From contig NZ_OCMF01000002.1 in the NCBI RefSeq assembly GCF_900215295.1, positions 659,187-723,186 of the forward strand: DNA of 64,000 nucleotides. The letters run 5' to 3'. Below the pieces are notes generated by a model. That model searched no databases. It saw only the letters and a program-made list of their open reading frames with translations, and was not told the origin of the DNA. Of the stretch, positions 36,922 to 46,301 are shown in pieces (the stretch's first letter is position 1; the number at the start of each line of letters is the position of its first letter). Source of the DNA: Salinimicrobium sediminis. GTDB lineage: Bacteria; Bacteroidota; Bacteroidia; Flavobacteriales; Flavobacteriaceae. A program made the translations under genes and the position numbers.

Positions 36922-37350
36922 ATGAAACCTATACAATTACTGCCACTGCTGTTGCTAAGCATTTCCCTGACCTCATGCGTGGAAAAAATTACAAGAGTGG
37001 AGACCAAAGAACATATGGTGACCATCGCGCCCGAATTTTCTGTGGAAGAAGAAACATTGAAAAACAGGATTTCGGCCATTATTCCCGCGGAAGAGATCAA
37101 CATTACCTCATCCAAAACTACAAAGACCGGTGAAAAAGATTTTCACACTCTGAACATTAAAATTGTTCCTGATTCCCTCCCTAAAAATGGAATTGGCTTC
37201 TACCGATTGACAGATGAAATTCGTGAAGCTGTTGAAAGCGGTATCAGTAACCTGGATCATTACCAAAAAATAACGATTGAGGTAGGCAGGACAGAAATAG
37301 AAAATGGGGTGGAACACAAAAGGTCGTATAAAAAAGAGCTGGACCAGTAG
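36922..37350 (+). CDS. Lipoprotein of unknown function
   Basis: A 142-residue lipoprotein: hydrophobic leader with lipobox (SLTSC, Cys about residue 19), then a compact alpha/beta domain with no motif I recognise: strands VTIAPEFSVEE, ISAIIPAEEINITSS and a helix around LTDEIREAVESGISN. It ends in a basic tail. A possible long hairpin precedes it (36835-36878). Isolated gene; function unknown. Confidence 0.7.
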   Translation: MKPIQLLPLLLLSISLTSCVEKITRVETKEHMVTIAPEFSVEEETLKNRISAIIPAEEINITSSKTTKTGEKDFHTLNIKIVPDSLPKNGIGFYRLTDEIREAVESGISNLDHYQKITIEVGRTEIENGVEHKRSYKKELDQ

Positions 37351-37494
37351 GCGAAATCTTCAGCTTCAGGAAGATTTAGGAATTTCTTAAGCCCCTGCAG
37401 CCTTCAGAAAAAATCGAATTTAAGTATCTTCGGAAAAATGAAATATTAAGAGCTTCTTAGGAAGTTCTTTTTTTACCCGAAATTCAGAAAAAAG

Positions 37495-38808
37495 ATGACA
37501 AAATTCAGGGAGGTAACCGCTCAGGAACTTTTAGATAAACAAAAAAAAGGCGCATTGGTTATAGATGTGCGTCCTGTTGACGCCTATAATGGGTGGAGAC
37601 TCCATAATGAGCCGCGAGGCGGCCATATTAAAGGAGCGAAATCGCTGCCGGCCAAATGGGCAGGTTATATGGATTGGATCGAGATCGTGCGGCATAAGGA
37701 AATTGATCCTTCCCGGGAATTGATCATCTACGGCTATACGCCCGAAGAAGCTCAAAAGGTGGCCGAAAGTTTCGAAAAAGCAGATCATACAAAAATAGAA
37801 GTTTATAACTACTTTTTGGAGGAGTGGACGAAAGATGATACGCTGCCCATGGAACAGCTTTCCCGATACCGGCAACTGGTTCCGGCGCAGTGGGTGCAGG
37901 ACCTTATTTCCGGAAGAAAACCCGCGGAATACGACAACGATAAATTCGTTTTGGTTCATGCCCATTACCGCAACCGCGATGCCTATTTGAGCGGACATAT
38001 TCCCGGGGCAATTGATATGGACACCAATGCGCTGGAATCTCCCGAAACCTGGAACCGCCGTAGTCCCGAAGAGCTAAAGAAAGCCCTGGAAGAACATGGA
38101 ATAACTGCCGATACCACAGTAGTACTCTATGGAAAATTTATGTTTCCAGATAATGATGACGAATTTCCGGGCAGTGCTGCCGGTGACATAGGTGCGATAA
38201 GGAATGCTTTTATCATGATGTATGCCGGGGTCAAAGACGTGCGGGTACTCAATGGCGGCTTTCAATCTTGGGAAGATGCAGGTTTTGAAGTAAGTACAGA
38301 AGATGTTCCAAAACAGCCGGTCGGGAATTTTGGAGCTGTAATTCCGGCAAAGCCTGAGTTGGCTGTAGATGTGCCCGAAGCTAAAACCATGATCGCCGCC
38401 CAGGATGCCGAACTGGTATGTGTGCGTAGCTATCCCGAATATATTGGTGAGGTAAGCGGCTACAATTACATAGAAGCTAAAGGACGAATACCCGGAGCTA
38501 TTTTTGCCGACTGTGGGAGTGATGCATACCATATGGAAAACTACAGGAATGTAGATCACACCACCAGGGAATTTCATGAAGTCATTGAGAACTGGAAGCA
38601 AAATGGTATTACTCCTGATAAACATCTTGCTTTCTACTGCGGTACAGGATGGCGAGGCAGTGAAGCCTGGTTCAATGCCTGGTTATTGGGCTGGCCAAAA
38701 GTTTCGGTTTATGACGGCGGCTGGTTCGAATGGAGTAATGATCCAAATAACCCTTTTGAAACCGGGGTCCCGGAGAAAGAAACATCAACAGAAAAACCTC
38801 AGCACTAG
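37495..38808 (+). CDS. Three-domain rhodanese-like sulfurtransferase
   Basis: A 437-residue protein of three rhodanese domains (about 1-125, 130-280, 290-430). Only the third keeps a catalytic cysteine: Cys382 in AFYCGTGWRGSEAW. The first domain has IYGYTPEE and the second LYGKFMFP where the Cys loop should be, so both are non-catalytic. Such proteins move sulfane sulfur from thiosulfate or mercaptopyruvate to an acceptor. No signal peptide, so cytosolic. Monocistronic. The two degenerate domains may be structural or bind partners. Confidence 0.87.
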   Translation: MTKFREVTAQELLDKQKKGALVIDVRPVDAYNGWRLHNEPRGGHIKGAKSLPAKWAGYMDWIEIVRHKEIDPSRELIIYGYTPEEAQKVAESFEKADHTKIEVYNYFLEEWTKDDTLPMEQLSRYRQLVPAQWVQDLISGRKPAEYDNDKFVLVHAHYRNRDAYLSGHIPGAIDMDTNALESPETWNRRSPEELKKALEEHGITADTTVVLYGKFMFPDNDDEFPGSAAGDIGAIRNAFIMMYAGVKDVRVLNGGFQSWEDAGFEVSTEDVPKQPVGNFGAVIPAKPELAVDVPEAKTMIAAQDAELVCVRSYPEYIGEVSGYNYIEAKGRIPGAIFADCGSDAYHMENYRNVDHTTREFHEVIENWKQNGITPDKHLAFYCGTGWRGSEAWFNAWLLGWPKVSVYDGGWFEWSNDPNNPFETGVPEKETSTEKPQH

Positions 38809-38889
38809 CCAGAAATTTACCCGGGGAATTAAAACAGAAAAGAATCAAATCAGGAGAAAGCCGGTTTCTATCTCTCAGTCTTCCCCAAT

Positions 38890-40365
38890 CTAATTAAATA
38901 CAGCCGGGATTTCGTCGACCTTTATTTTCCAGATAACAGGAAGCAGGAAATAAATGATCAGGGTGATGATTAGAATAGAAAATATGTTCATCCATACCCC
39001 TGCCCTAACCATATCTTTTATCTGCAAATGACCGGAGCCAAAAACCACGGCATTAGGTGGGGTGGCTACAGGTAACATAAAAGCACAGGAAGCAGCGAGG
39101 GTTGCGGCCACCAGCAAAAAATAAGGATGAATTTCCATGGCTATTGCCATAGGCGCCAAAATGGGTAAAAGCATTGCAGTTGTAGCCAGATTGGAAGTCA
39201 CTTCGGTAAGGAAATTCACAGCGGCAACTAGAACCAGGACCAACAGGATCAGGGGAAGATTTTCCAGATCGGTTAACTGCTCTCCTATCCACACTGCCAG
39301 CCCTGTCTCTCCAAAAGCCTTTGCTAAAGCCATTCCGCCCCCAAAGAGAATAATAATTCCCCAGGGTACCTTCACCGCGTCTTCCCATATCAGGATCCTT
39401 CCACCTTCTTTTCCAGAAGGCAGCAGGAAAAGGACGATTCCCGCTCCTATCGCAATAATGGTGTCATCAATAAAAGGAACGATCGGCTGAAGAAGAAATG
39501 AGCGGGTAATCCAGGCGACTGCTGTTAGAATGAAAACGATAAGAACCGTTTTTTCCTGCCGGCTGATCTTTCCCAGATCATTTTTTAGTCTTAAGATTTC
39601 AGCTTTTCCGCCGGCAAGGGTCATTCCCTTAAAATTAAAGGCAAAACGGGTGAGGTATTTCCAGCAGATGGCCAGCAGCAACACAGAGATTGGAAGCCCC
39701 AGCTTTATCCATTGCAGGAAAGTGATTTCAATGCCATATAACTTTTGAACTATCCCTGCAAAAACCAGGTTGGGAGGAGTTCCTATTAATGTAGCGATCC
39801 CTCCAATGGAAGCGCTGTATGCTATCGCGAGCATCAATGCCTTACCAAAAAGGGCATTTTCGTTCTCTTCTGTTTCAGGATTATCCTTTAACTGGCTTAT
39901 TATTGCAGCGCCAATAGGCAGCATCATTACTGAGGTAGCAGTATTGGAAATCCACATAGAAAGAAAAGCAGTGGCCACCATAAAACCAAGAATGATAAAT
40001 TTAATATTGGTTCCAATGAGATTAATAATATTGAGCGCGATACGACGATGAAGGTCCCATTTTTCAATTGCAATAGCCAGTAAGAAACCTCCCAAATAGA
40101 GAAATACATATTTATCTCCATAGGCTGCGGTGGTCGAAGCAATATCAAGGGCCCCGGTAAGTGGGAACAGCAAAATGGGCAACAAGGCTGTCACCGGGAT
40201 GGGAACAGCCTCTGTCACCCACCATAGTGCCATCCAAATAGTTACGCAAAGTACATCCCAGGCAGCAGGAGACATTGAGGAAGGACCTTCGAGGATCTGG
40301 AGCACCAGGTAAACGAGAGGGCCCAGAATTAGCACTAAAGACCTGAGAGTTAACTTCATCTGCAA
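38890..40365 (-). CDS. DASS family (SLC13) sodium-coupled anion symporter
   Basis: A 491-residue integral membrane carrier with about eleven helices. The family pattern is clear: ALWWVTEAVPIPVTALLPILLFPLTG (SNT-like turn), AFLSMWISNTATSVMMLPIGAA (the first SNT motif, Ser-Asn-Thr), and FLTEVTSNLATTAMLLPILAPMA (the second, with Ser-Asn). Substrates in relatives are di- and tricarboxylates or sulfate; the two motifs fit dicarboxylate transport. It is convergent with the rhodanese gene, with an 81-base gap and no clear terminator. Likely inner membrane. Confidence 0.92.
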   Translation of the reverse strand: MQMKLTLRSLVLILGPLVYLVLQILEGPSSMSPAAWDVLCVTIWMALWWVTEAVPIPVTALLPILLFPLTGALDIASTTAAYGDKYVFLYLGGFLLAIAIEKWDLHRRIALNIINLIGTNIKFIILGFMVATAFLSMWISNTATSVMMLPIGAAIISQLKDNPETEENENALFGKALMLAIAYSASIGGIATLIGTPPNLVFAGIVQKLYGIEITFLQWIKLGLPISVLLLAICWKYLTRFAFNFKGMTLAGGKAEILRLKNDLGKISRQEKTVLIVFILTAVAWITRSFLLQPIVPFIDDTIIAIGAGIVLFLLPSGKEGGRILIWEDAVKVPWGIIILFGGGMALAKAFGETGLAVWIGEQLTDLENLPLILLVLVLVAAVNFLTEVTSNLATTAMLLPILAPMAIAMEIHPYFLLVAATLAASCAFMLPVATPPNAVVFGSGHLQIKDMVRAGVWMNIFSILIITLIIYFLLPVIWKIKVDEIPAVFN

Positions 40366-40496
40366 TTAGTTAAGGATACCTTAAGAAGCTCTTTTTCCCG
40401 GGAATTTTGTATTAATTTCATAACAACCAAGGTTTTGTCCTTCTAAATTATGAAAATGGACGGAACATGATCCAAATATCAACCAAACTTTAAATT

Positions 40497-40958
40497 ATGA
40501 AAAGATCAATTTTACAACTTGCAGGATTTATGAGTTTACTACTCATATTTTCCATCTTCACTTCCTGTGATGAAGATGAAGAAAGAGTACCCGATTTATC
40601 CGCCAATCCTGAAGCCAGGGAAGAAATTTACGAGCAAATCCTAAGTGATGAGCAGCTGCTTTCAGAATTCATGAATGACATGGGAGAAAATGAAATGGCC
40701 ATGGAAAATTTCAGCAATAATCCCGGGATGACCAAAAGAATGTATGGTGGCGACCGGATGCACCGCATGATGAGAAATAATCCACAAATGCGGGATTCCC
40801 TGATGCAGGGTATGATGATGGGAATCGAACGCGATTCCACTATGCGTCCCACTCCACAAATGCGTCAACGCATGTTGCAGCATGTGCAGATCATGATGCA
40901 AAGAGATAGCGCATTTGCTTCCGAATTACGTCAAATGATGGACCAACCTGTCAGGTAA
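40497..40958 (+). CDS. Methionine-rich lipoprotein
   Basis: A 153-residue lipoprotein: lipobox FTSCDEDE near residue 24, then an acidic helical stretch and a C-terminal half unusually rich in methionine (MTKRMYGG, MHRMMRNN, LMQGMMMGIERDSTMRP, MRQRMLQHVQIMMQRD). Methionine clusters with His and Asp often bind Cu(I) or protect from oxidation in periplasmic proteins, so a copper-related role is a fair guess, but no CopZ/CusF-type motif is seen and neighbours are not copper genes. Strong terminator follows. Confidence 0.7.
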   Translation: MKRSILQLAGFMSLLLIFSIFTSCDEDEERVPDLSANPEAREEIYEQILSDEQLLSEFMNDMGENEMAMENFSNNPGMTKRMYGGDRMHRMMRNNPQMRDSLMQGMMMGIERDSTMRPTPQMRQRMLQHVQIMMQRDSAFASELRQMMDQPVR

Positions 40959-41008
40959 CCCGGACGAAATATTGCTCTTCCGGGCATATTTTTAATATCC
41001 AATCAGAG

Positions 41009-41050
41009 AAAAAAGTTTCCCGCAGTAACTTCTGCCGGAAACTTTTTTTT
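41009..41050 (+). terminator. Rho-independent terminator after Met-rich lipoprotein gene
   Basis: AAAGTTTCC..GCAG / CTGC..GGAAACTTT stem with a short internal mismatch, then eight T. Confidence 0.88.
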
Positions 41051-41176
41051 ACCCTCAAGATAAGGTTCTTACATGGCCCCTTTAAAATTAGCTTCCGAGA
41101 AAATAATTTGAGTCAGGAACCCGGGGGATTACTACAATGTCCCCGGATTCAATTAATTACCATACACCAAATCAAG

Positions 41177-41197
41177 ATACCATTCGTTTTATGGTAT
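41177..41197. promoter_or_regulatory. Inverted repeat upstream of secreted helical protein
   Basis: ATACCAT/ATGGTAT (7 bp) around a 7-base spacer, 39 bases before the next start. Possible operator; a -7-like TATCTTGG follows it at 41210-41217. Confidence 0.4.
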
Positions 41198-41235
41198 AGA
41201 AAATTATTTATCTTGGCCCCCAATTTTAAAAATCT

Positions 41236-42459
41236 ATGAAGAAAAGTTTTTTCCTATTATTCCTGTTGGCACTGCCCCTGCAAAGCCACAGCCAGTCTTT
41301 ACAAGATTCTGTTGATCAACTATACATCCGCTACTATGAAGTCCTCAAATCCCAGGATACCATAACCCGTTTGGCAGGAAAGATCAATCATCTTGAAAAA
41401 GAATACAACAATTTCAATGAGCTGGTGAAATCCAATAACGAAGTCATCAAACAATTAACCGATAAAGAATTATTTTCCCAGCAACAGCAGCTGGCTCAAA
41501 GGCGTAACAAAATAGTGCGTACCGCCGATTTCGTTATTGCCGCAAATGTGAGTCTTAATGCCATAAAACAACTCGACGCTACTTCAGATTTTCACAGCAA
41601 GATCGCATCCTTAAATAATCCGGATAATAAAGACCTGGGTTTTTCTCTTTCGGGAGAAGTAGAAGCTTTGCTAAAGGAAAAGATCATAAGAGGCAACAAA
41701 AAACTCAACGGAGTAAGATCAGACAAATTTATTGGATTTGTCAACGACATTATTTCCTCTCCCCTTACCGAAGCGGTGACAACAGCGATCCCGGTAGTGG
41801 AGTCTATAAGATCTGTGATCGACCTTGTGGCAGGAACTGCAATAACCGGCAAAGATATTTCCCTAACAGAAGTGCAGGACCTAAAGAACTCTTTAAAAGT
41901 TTATATTGTTCACTATGAAGGGCTGGCAAAAGCCCAGGCAGAATTTGATCAGAACCTTGCAAACCTGGACATCAGGAAGAATGCTTTGAACCTGCTCCTT
42001 AACCAGTATATTACCGATAGGATCAATACGCTTAATCCCAATACCATCAATACAGATCCCAATGTTCAAAACCAGAACAACAATGATCTTATCAACAAGT
42101 ACTTTAATAAGAGTATGGTGGAGGCAAAAGTGGACAAAATAATCAATTCCGATCCTAAAAATTACAACCGCCACTTAAATGACGACCGCCTACTCTACCC
42201 TAATTACACGCTCAACCAGGCAAAATTCATAAGAGATGAGATAGAATCTCTTGGGAAGGAGTATATCTCGATCTACGATTCCTATCAAAAAGCTCTTGAA
42301 AAAACCCTCAATAACAGCAAGAATATAGGGGATCCTCAAAAGATCCAGAACACAATAGATGTTCTCAAGCAAAACCTGGTAAAAGTAGAGGAGAACTTTA
42401 ATCAAAGCTTAAACATTGTGCAGCTTAACCAGCAATTCAGCGATCTAGTAAAATATTAA
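41236..42459 (+). CDS. Secreted helical protein of unknown function
   Basis: A 407-residue exported protein: signal peptide (residues 3-19), then almost entirely helical with several coiled-coil regions (about 28-100 and 340-405). In the middle lies a hydrophobic stretch (about 175-205, SPLTEAVTTAIPVVESIRSVIDLVAGTAITG), followed by more helices and an Asn-rich loop (about 270-285, NPNTINTDPNVQNQNNND). Long helices around one central hydrophobic hairpin recall alpha-pore-forming toxins, but that is only a shape argument. No family recognised. Strong terminator follows. Confidence 0.65.
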   Translation: MKKSFFLLFLLALPLQSHSQSLQDSVDQLYIRYYEVLKSQDTITRLAGKINHLEKEYNNFNELVKSNNEVIKQLTDKELFSQQQQLAQRRNKIVRTADFVIAANVSLNAIKQLDATSDFHSKIASLNNPDNKDLGFSLSGEVEALLKEKIIRGNKKLNGVRSDKFIGFVNDIISSPLTEAVTTAIPVVESIRSVIDLVAGTAITGKDISLTEVQDLKNSLKVYIVHYEGLAKAQAEFDQNLANLDIRKNALNLLLNQYITDRINTLNPNTINTDPNVQNQNNNDLINKYFNKSMVEAKVDKIINSDPKNYNRHLNDDRLLYPNYTLNQAKFIRDEIESLGKEYISIYDSYQKALEKTLNNSKNIGDPQKIQNTIDVLKQNLVKVEENFNQSLNIVQLNQQFSDLVKY

Positions 42460-42480
42460 TGTATAGCTGCTGAAAAATTT

Positions 42481-42510
42481 AAAAACCTTCCCTTCGGAAG
42501 GTTTTTTTTT
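42481..42510 (+). terminator. Rho-independent terminator after secreted helical protein
   Basis: AAAAACCTTCC/GGAAGGTTTTT stem closed by a CTTC loop, then a T run to 42510. Confidence 0.9.
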
Positions 42511-42528
42511 GAGTTTTACCGCTGATAG

Positions 42529-42540
42529 TGACCAAGGTCA
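42529..42540. promoter_or_regulatory. Palindrome TGACC-AA-GGTCA upstream of Rrf2 gene
   Basis: A perfect 12-base palindrome, with a -7 element TAATTTTG at 42564-42571 downstream. It sits about where a repressor would block the -33 region, so it may be the Rrf2 operator, but the Rrf2 consensus is longer and the call is tentative. Confidence 0.4.
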
Positions 42541-42563
42541 TAAAATAAGGACTAAGAGGTCTT

Positions 42564-42571
42564 TAATTTTG
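42564..42571 (+). promoter_or_regulatory. -7 promoter element for rrf2-nadA-nadB
   Basis: TAATTTTG, an exact TAnnTTTG, 25 bases before the Rrf2 start. No -33 TTTG at the standard distance. Confidence 0.5.
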
Positions 42572-42596
42572 AGCGGTAATCCTCAAATCGAACAAG

Positions 42597-43031
42597 ATGT
42601 TTTCAAAAGCCTGTGAGTATGCTATAAGAGCTGCGATCTATATTGCTTCGGAATCCCAAAGTGGAAGACGCTCAAGTCTCAAAGATATTGCAAGGGAGAT
42701 CGATTCACCTGAAGCTTTTACTGCAAAGACCCTTCAGAAGCTATCCCGAAGCGGAGTGGTAGTATCTACAAAAGGAGCTCATGGAGGATTTCATATTCTT
42801 CCGGAACAGCTACCCAAGATCAAGGTATCACAGATCGTGCTGGCGATTGATGGAGATAAGGTTTATACCCGGTGCAGCCTTGGATTACATGATTGTTCCG
42901 AAGACCACCCCTGCCCTTTTCATTCCAGGTTCAAACCTGTTAGGAGCGATTTGAGACAGATCATTGAAAACACCAGCCTGGGAGATCTTACCAGCGGCCT
43001 CGTCTCCGGTGACACCTTTCTTAAAATTTAA
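42597..43031 (+). CDS. Rrf2 family transcriptional regulator
   Basis: A 144-residue winged-helix regulator: [17 protein letters not shown], recognition helix in the region [23 protein letters not shown], wing [11 protein letters not shown], then a cysteine loop with Cys93, Cys100 and Cys106 ([16 protein letters not shown]). That Cys-x6-Cys-x5-Cys spacing is close to IscR/NsrR, which hold a [2Fe-2S] or [4Fe-4S] cluster, so this protein is probably an Fe-S or NO sensor. It is followed after 14 bases by nadA, so it likely controls NAD biosynthesis. Confidence 0.93.
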   Translation: MFSKACEYAIRAAIYIASESQSGRRSSLKDIAREIDSPEAFTAKTLQKLSRSGVVVSTKGAHGGFHILPEQLPKIKVSQIVLAIDGDKVYTRCSLGLHDCSEDHPCPFHSRFKPVRSDLRQIIENTSLGDLTSGLVSGDTFLKI

Positions 43032-43045
43032 AAAATAAAGATTCT

Positions 43046-43993
43046 ATGTCTATAACCACCCTGCAAAAATCAGATTTACAGGAACAGGTCATCCGTTTAA
43101 AAAAAGAAAAAAATGCAGTAATTCTGGCTCACTACTACCAGGAACCCGAAATCCAAGAGGTAGCAGATTTTATTGGAGATTCTCTTGAACTGGCAAAAAA
43201 AGCCGCACAAACCACTGCAGATATCATTGTTTTTGCCGGAGTGCATTTTATGGCAGAAACTGCCAAGATCCTTAACCCTTCAAAAAAGGTATTATTACCC
43301 GATCTTAAAGCAGGCTGCTCCCTTGCCGAAAGTTGTCCGCCGGAGGCTTTCAGGGAACTAAAGCAAAAATACCCCGATCATGTGGTGGTGACCTACATCA
43401 ACTGTTCGGCAGAGATCAAAACCTTGAGTGATATCGTCTGTACCTCCTCTAATGCTGAAAGGATCATCAATGCTATTCCTCCAGATAAACCCATCATTTT
43501 TGCGCCCGACAAGAATCTTGGAAAATATCTAATCGAAAAGACCGGCAGAAAAATGCTCCTGTGGGATGGCGCCTGTATCGTACATGAAGCTTTCTCTCTC
43601 GATAAGCTGCTGGAACTTTATAAAGCCCACCCTCAAGCAAAGATCATCGCCCATCCAGAATCTGAAGCTCACATTTTAAAAGTGGCAAATTATGTAGGAT
43701 CCACTTCCGGGATGTTGAACTATGTGAAGCAGAGTCCTAATCATACCTTTATAGTTGCTACTGAAGCGGGAATCCTGCACCAGATGCAAAAAGATGTTCC
43801 GGAGAAAATTTTGATCCCCGCCCCGGCAAAAGAAGATAATACCTGTGCCTGCAGTGAATGTGCTTTTATGAAAATGAATACCCTGCAGAAGCTGTACAAT
43901 TGCCTGGAAAAAGAAGATCCGGAAATCACACTTTCCGAAGATATTATGCATAAGGCATTAATTCCCATTGAACGAATGCTTCAACTATCCTAA
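43046..43993 (+). CDS. nadA: Quinolinate synthase
   Basis: [4Fe-4S] enzyme joining iminoaspartate with dihydroxyacetone phosphate to make quinolinate for NAD. 315 residues. Seen: [26 protein letters not shown] at the N terminus, [12 protein letters not shown], the cysteine spots [18 protein letters not shown] and CACSECAFM, which include the three cluster ligands. Second gene of rrf2-nadA-nadB; 5 bases before nadB. The downstream phosphoribosyltransferase nadC is not in the window. Confidence 0.97.
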   Translation: MSITTLQKSDLQEQVIRLKKEKNAVILAHYYQEPEIQEVADFIGDSLELAKKAAQTTADIIVFAGVHFMAETAKILNPSKKVLLPDLKAGCSLAESCPPEAFRELKQKYPDHVVVTYINCSAEIKTLSDIVCTSSNAERIINAIPPDKPIIFAPDKNLGKYLIEKTGRKMLLWDGACIVHEAFSLDKLLELYKAHPQAKIIAHPESEAHILKVANYVGSTSGMLNYVKQSPNHTFIVATEAGILHQMQKDVPEKILIPAPAKEDNTCACSECAFMKMNTLQKLYNCLEKEDPEITLSEDIMHKALIPIERMLQLS

Positions 43994-43998
43994 GGAAG

Positions 43999-45525
43999 AT
44001 GAGAACAGATATAATTGTAATAGGATCGGGAGTTGCAGGTTTGACCTTTGCCATAAAAGTAGCTGAAGCGAGGCCTGAGGTTTCCATCATGGTGATCACA
44101 AAAGAAGACCGTAATATTTCAAATACCGCCCAGGCCCAGGGAGGTATTGCTGTTGTACTTGACAAAACACAGGACAGTTTCGAGCTGCACATCCAGGATA
44201 CTTTGAAAGCGGGACGAAATCTTAATGATCCTGAGGTTGTGAAAATGGTAATTTCCCAGGCTCCGGAAAGGCTTCTGGAATTGATCGGGTGGGGCACTTC
44301 TTTTGACGCCTCGGGATCGGGAAAATTCGAGTTGGGTCTGGAAGGCGGCCATTCCCGTCGTCGCATTGTACACCATAGAGACCTGACGGGTTGGGAAATT
44401 CAGCGGAAATTAGTGGCGAAGGCATCAGCTTTAAAGAACATCAGCTTCAATGACCATTTCTTTGTTACCGATCTTGAAACAGATCCATCTGAAGGTACAT
44501 GCACAGGAGTAAAGGTGCTGGACAAGAAAACAGGGCAGCTACATAAGATCGCTTCAAAAATCACATTTTTGGCAACCGGTGGCAGCGGAGTTCTTTTTGG
44601 GAATACCACTAATCCTTCTGTAGCCACAGGAGACGGAGTGGCTATGGCCTGGCGCGCCGGTGCAGAGGTGAAGAACATGAATTATATTCAGTTTCATCCT
44701 ACAGCACTTTTTGAAGAAAACAAACATCCTTTGTTCCTTATATCTGAAGCTGTTCGCGGCTTTGGGGCTTATCTTGTAAACCAAAAAGGGAACAGGTTTG
44801 TCTTTAAGTCCGACGCAAGAGGAGAACTTGCAACGAGAGATGTAGTTTCTGAAGCTATTGTAAAAGAGCTGAAAAATTCCGGCGAGAAGCACGTTTTCCT
44901 TGACTGCAGGCACCTGGATCACAGGACCTTTAAAAGTGAATTTCCTACCATTGTTTCCTACTGCAGCAGTTTGGGGATTGATACCAGAATCCATTTGATT
45001 CCGGTAGTCCCTGCGGCACATTATCAATGTGGGGGAATACAGGTGGATCAACAGGCAAGAACCTCCATTAAAAATCTCTTTGCTTCCGGGGAATGCGCAC
45101 ATACCGGGCTACATGGTGCGAACAGGTTAGCTTCTAATTCACTTCTGGAAGCTTTGGTATTTTCTCATGAAGCCTCAAAAGTGGTAATTGAAGAACTTGA
45201 TTCCATAGCAGAACCCAGTATAAAAAAGCAAAACTTTCTTTTAAGGGAAGAAGAAGAATGCGACGGGGAGATCATTTTGAGTTTAAAACAACGTCTCAAT
45301 GAGATCATGACCTATGAACTCCTCCAGGCCGCTTCAAAAAAAGAAAAGACCGAAGCCTTTGAACAACTGCAGCTCCTGCAGGACATGCTCGAAAATTACC
45401 CGCCTTTCAATTCCGGAACTGTGCCTTTTTTCGAACTGAGAAATATGGTGCAGACTTCGATCCTTATTCTTAAAGATGCGATAGATATGGTTCCTAAAAG
45501 GGGAATTCCGCAGAACATTTTTTAG
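43999..45525 (+). CDS. nadB: L-aspartate oxidase
   Basis: FAD enzyme oxidising L-aspartate to iminoaspartate, the first step of de novo NAD synthesis. 508 residues. Seen: FAD-binding IVIGSGVAGLTFAIKVAEA (residues 5-23), AQAQGGIAVVLD, VHHRDLTGWEIQRKL, GGSGVLFGNTTNPSVATGDGVAMAWRAGAEV, and GEC AHTGLHGANRLASNSLLEALVF. A succinate-dehydrogenase-like fold without the covalent FAD His. Third gene of the operon with nadA; five bases separate the two. Confidence 0.97.
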   Translation: MRTDIIVIGSGVAGLTFAIKVAEARPEVSIMVITKEDRNISNTAQAQGGIAVVLDKTQDSFELHIQDTLKAGRNLNDPEVVKMVISQAPERLLELIGWGTSFDASGSGKFELGLEGGHSRRRIVHHRDLTGWEIQRKLVAKASALKNISFNDHFFVTDLETDPSEGTCTGVKVLDKKTGQLHKIASKITFLATGGSGVLFGNTTNPSVATGDGVAMAWRAGAEVKNMNYIQFHPTALFEENKHPLFLISEAVRGFGAYLVNQKGNRFVFKSDARGELATRDVVSEAIVKELKNSGEKHVFLDCRHLDHRTFKSEFPTIVSYCSSLGIDTRIHLIPVVPAAHYQCGGIQVDQQARTSIKNLFASGECAHTGLHGANRLASNSLLEALVFSHEASKVVIEELDSIAEPSIKKQNFLLREEEECDGEIILSLKQRLNEIMTYELLQAASKKEKTEAFEQLQLLQDMLENYPPFNSGTVPFFELRNMVQTSILILKDAIDMVPKRGIPQNIF

Positions 45526-45596
45526 CTAAAAATGCTTTCACAGGGCAGCCTCTGCAGCAAGAATTATTATACTTGTAAAAATTTTAGCAAAAAATA

Positions 45597-46301
45597 ATGC
45601 CCATTGTAAGACGTAAAACTGCAGGATGGATCAGGAAAGCCCATCGATATCTGGGAATTTTCCTCGGATTGCAATTCCTCATGTGGACCATTAGTGGAAT
45701 GTACTTTAGCTGGACAGATATTGATGAGATTCACGGGGATCATTTTAGAAAAATCCATGTACACCCTACTTCTTTTTCAGGTCTATCAGGCTTGACTGAT
45801 ATAGCTGCTGAAGAAGAGATACATTCGGTAGAACTAAAGGATATTGCGGGAGAACCATACTATTGGCTCAATGGGGAGAAGCTTATTCATGCCAGAAGTG
45901 GAAGGGAAAAGAAGGAGATCACCGAAGCTGAAGCGGTGCAAATTGCCGGTAAGTATATGATGGATACCTTAAAAATTTCCGCTGTTGAACGAATTACCTC
46001 CACAGGTGACCATCACGAATACAGGGGCGGAACGCTTCCTGCTTTTGTAATTTCCTATGCCGGTCCTAAGAATATAAAAGCTTATGTCTCTGCTTTAGAC
46101 GGCACTTTTAAATCTGTTCGGTACAGGGACTGGCGCTGGTTTGATTTTCTGTGGATGACCCACACCATGGATTATGATACCCGGGACGACTTCAATACCA
46201 CCGTGCTCCGGGCTTTTTCCCTGCTCGGCCTTATCACTGTCTTGAGCGGATTTGTACTGTGGTTCATCTCTTCTCCCAGGATGATCAAACTCTTTGGGTA
46301 G
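45597..46301 (+). CDS. PepSY-domain membrane protein
   Basis: A 234-residue protein: an N-terminal helix (about 10-33, RKAHRYLGIFLGLQFLMWTISGMYF), a PepSY-like exoplasmic domain (about 95-180, EAVQIAGKYMMDTL...YAGPKNIKAYVSALDGTFKSVRYRDWRWFDFLWMTH) and a second helix (about 200-225). The Arg-Lys-x-His-Arg-x-L-Gly opening and DFLWMTHTMDY close match the PepSY-TM family, some of which reduce ferric siderophores or bind haem. Ends 17 bases inside the next gene on the other strand. Function inferred only. Confidence 0.82.
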   Translation: MPIVRRKTAGWIRKAHRYLGIFLGLQFLMWTISGMYFSWTDIDEIHGDHFRKIHVHPTSFSGLSGLTDIAAEEEIHSVELKDIAGEPYYWLNGEKLIHARSGREKKEITEAEAVQIAGKYMMDTLKISAVERITSTGDHHEYRGGTLPAFVISYAGPKNIKAYVSALDGTFKSVRYRDWRWFDFLWMTHTMDYDTRDDFNTTVLRAFSLLGLITVLSGFVLWFISSPRMIKLFG

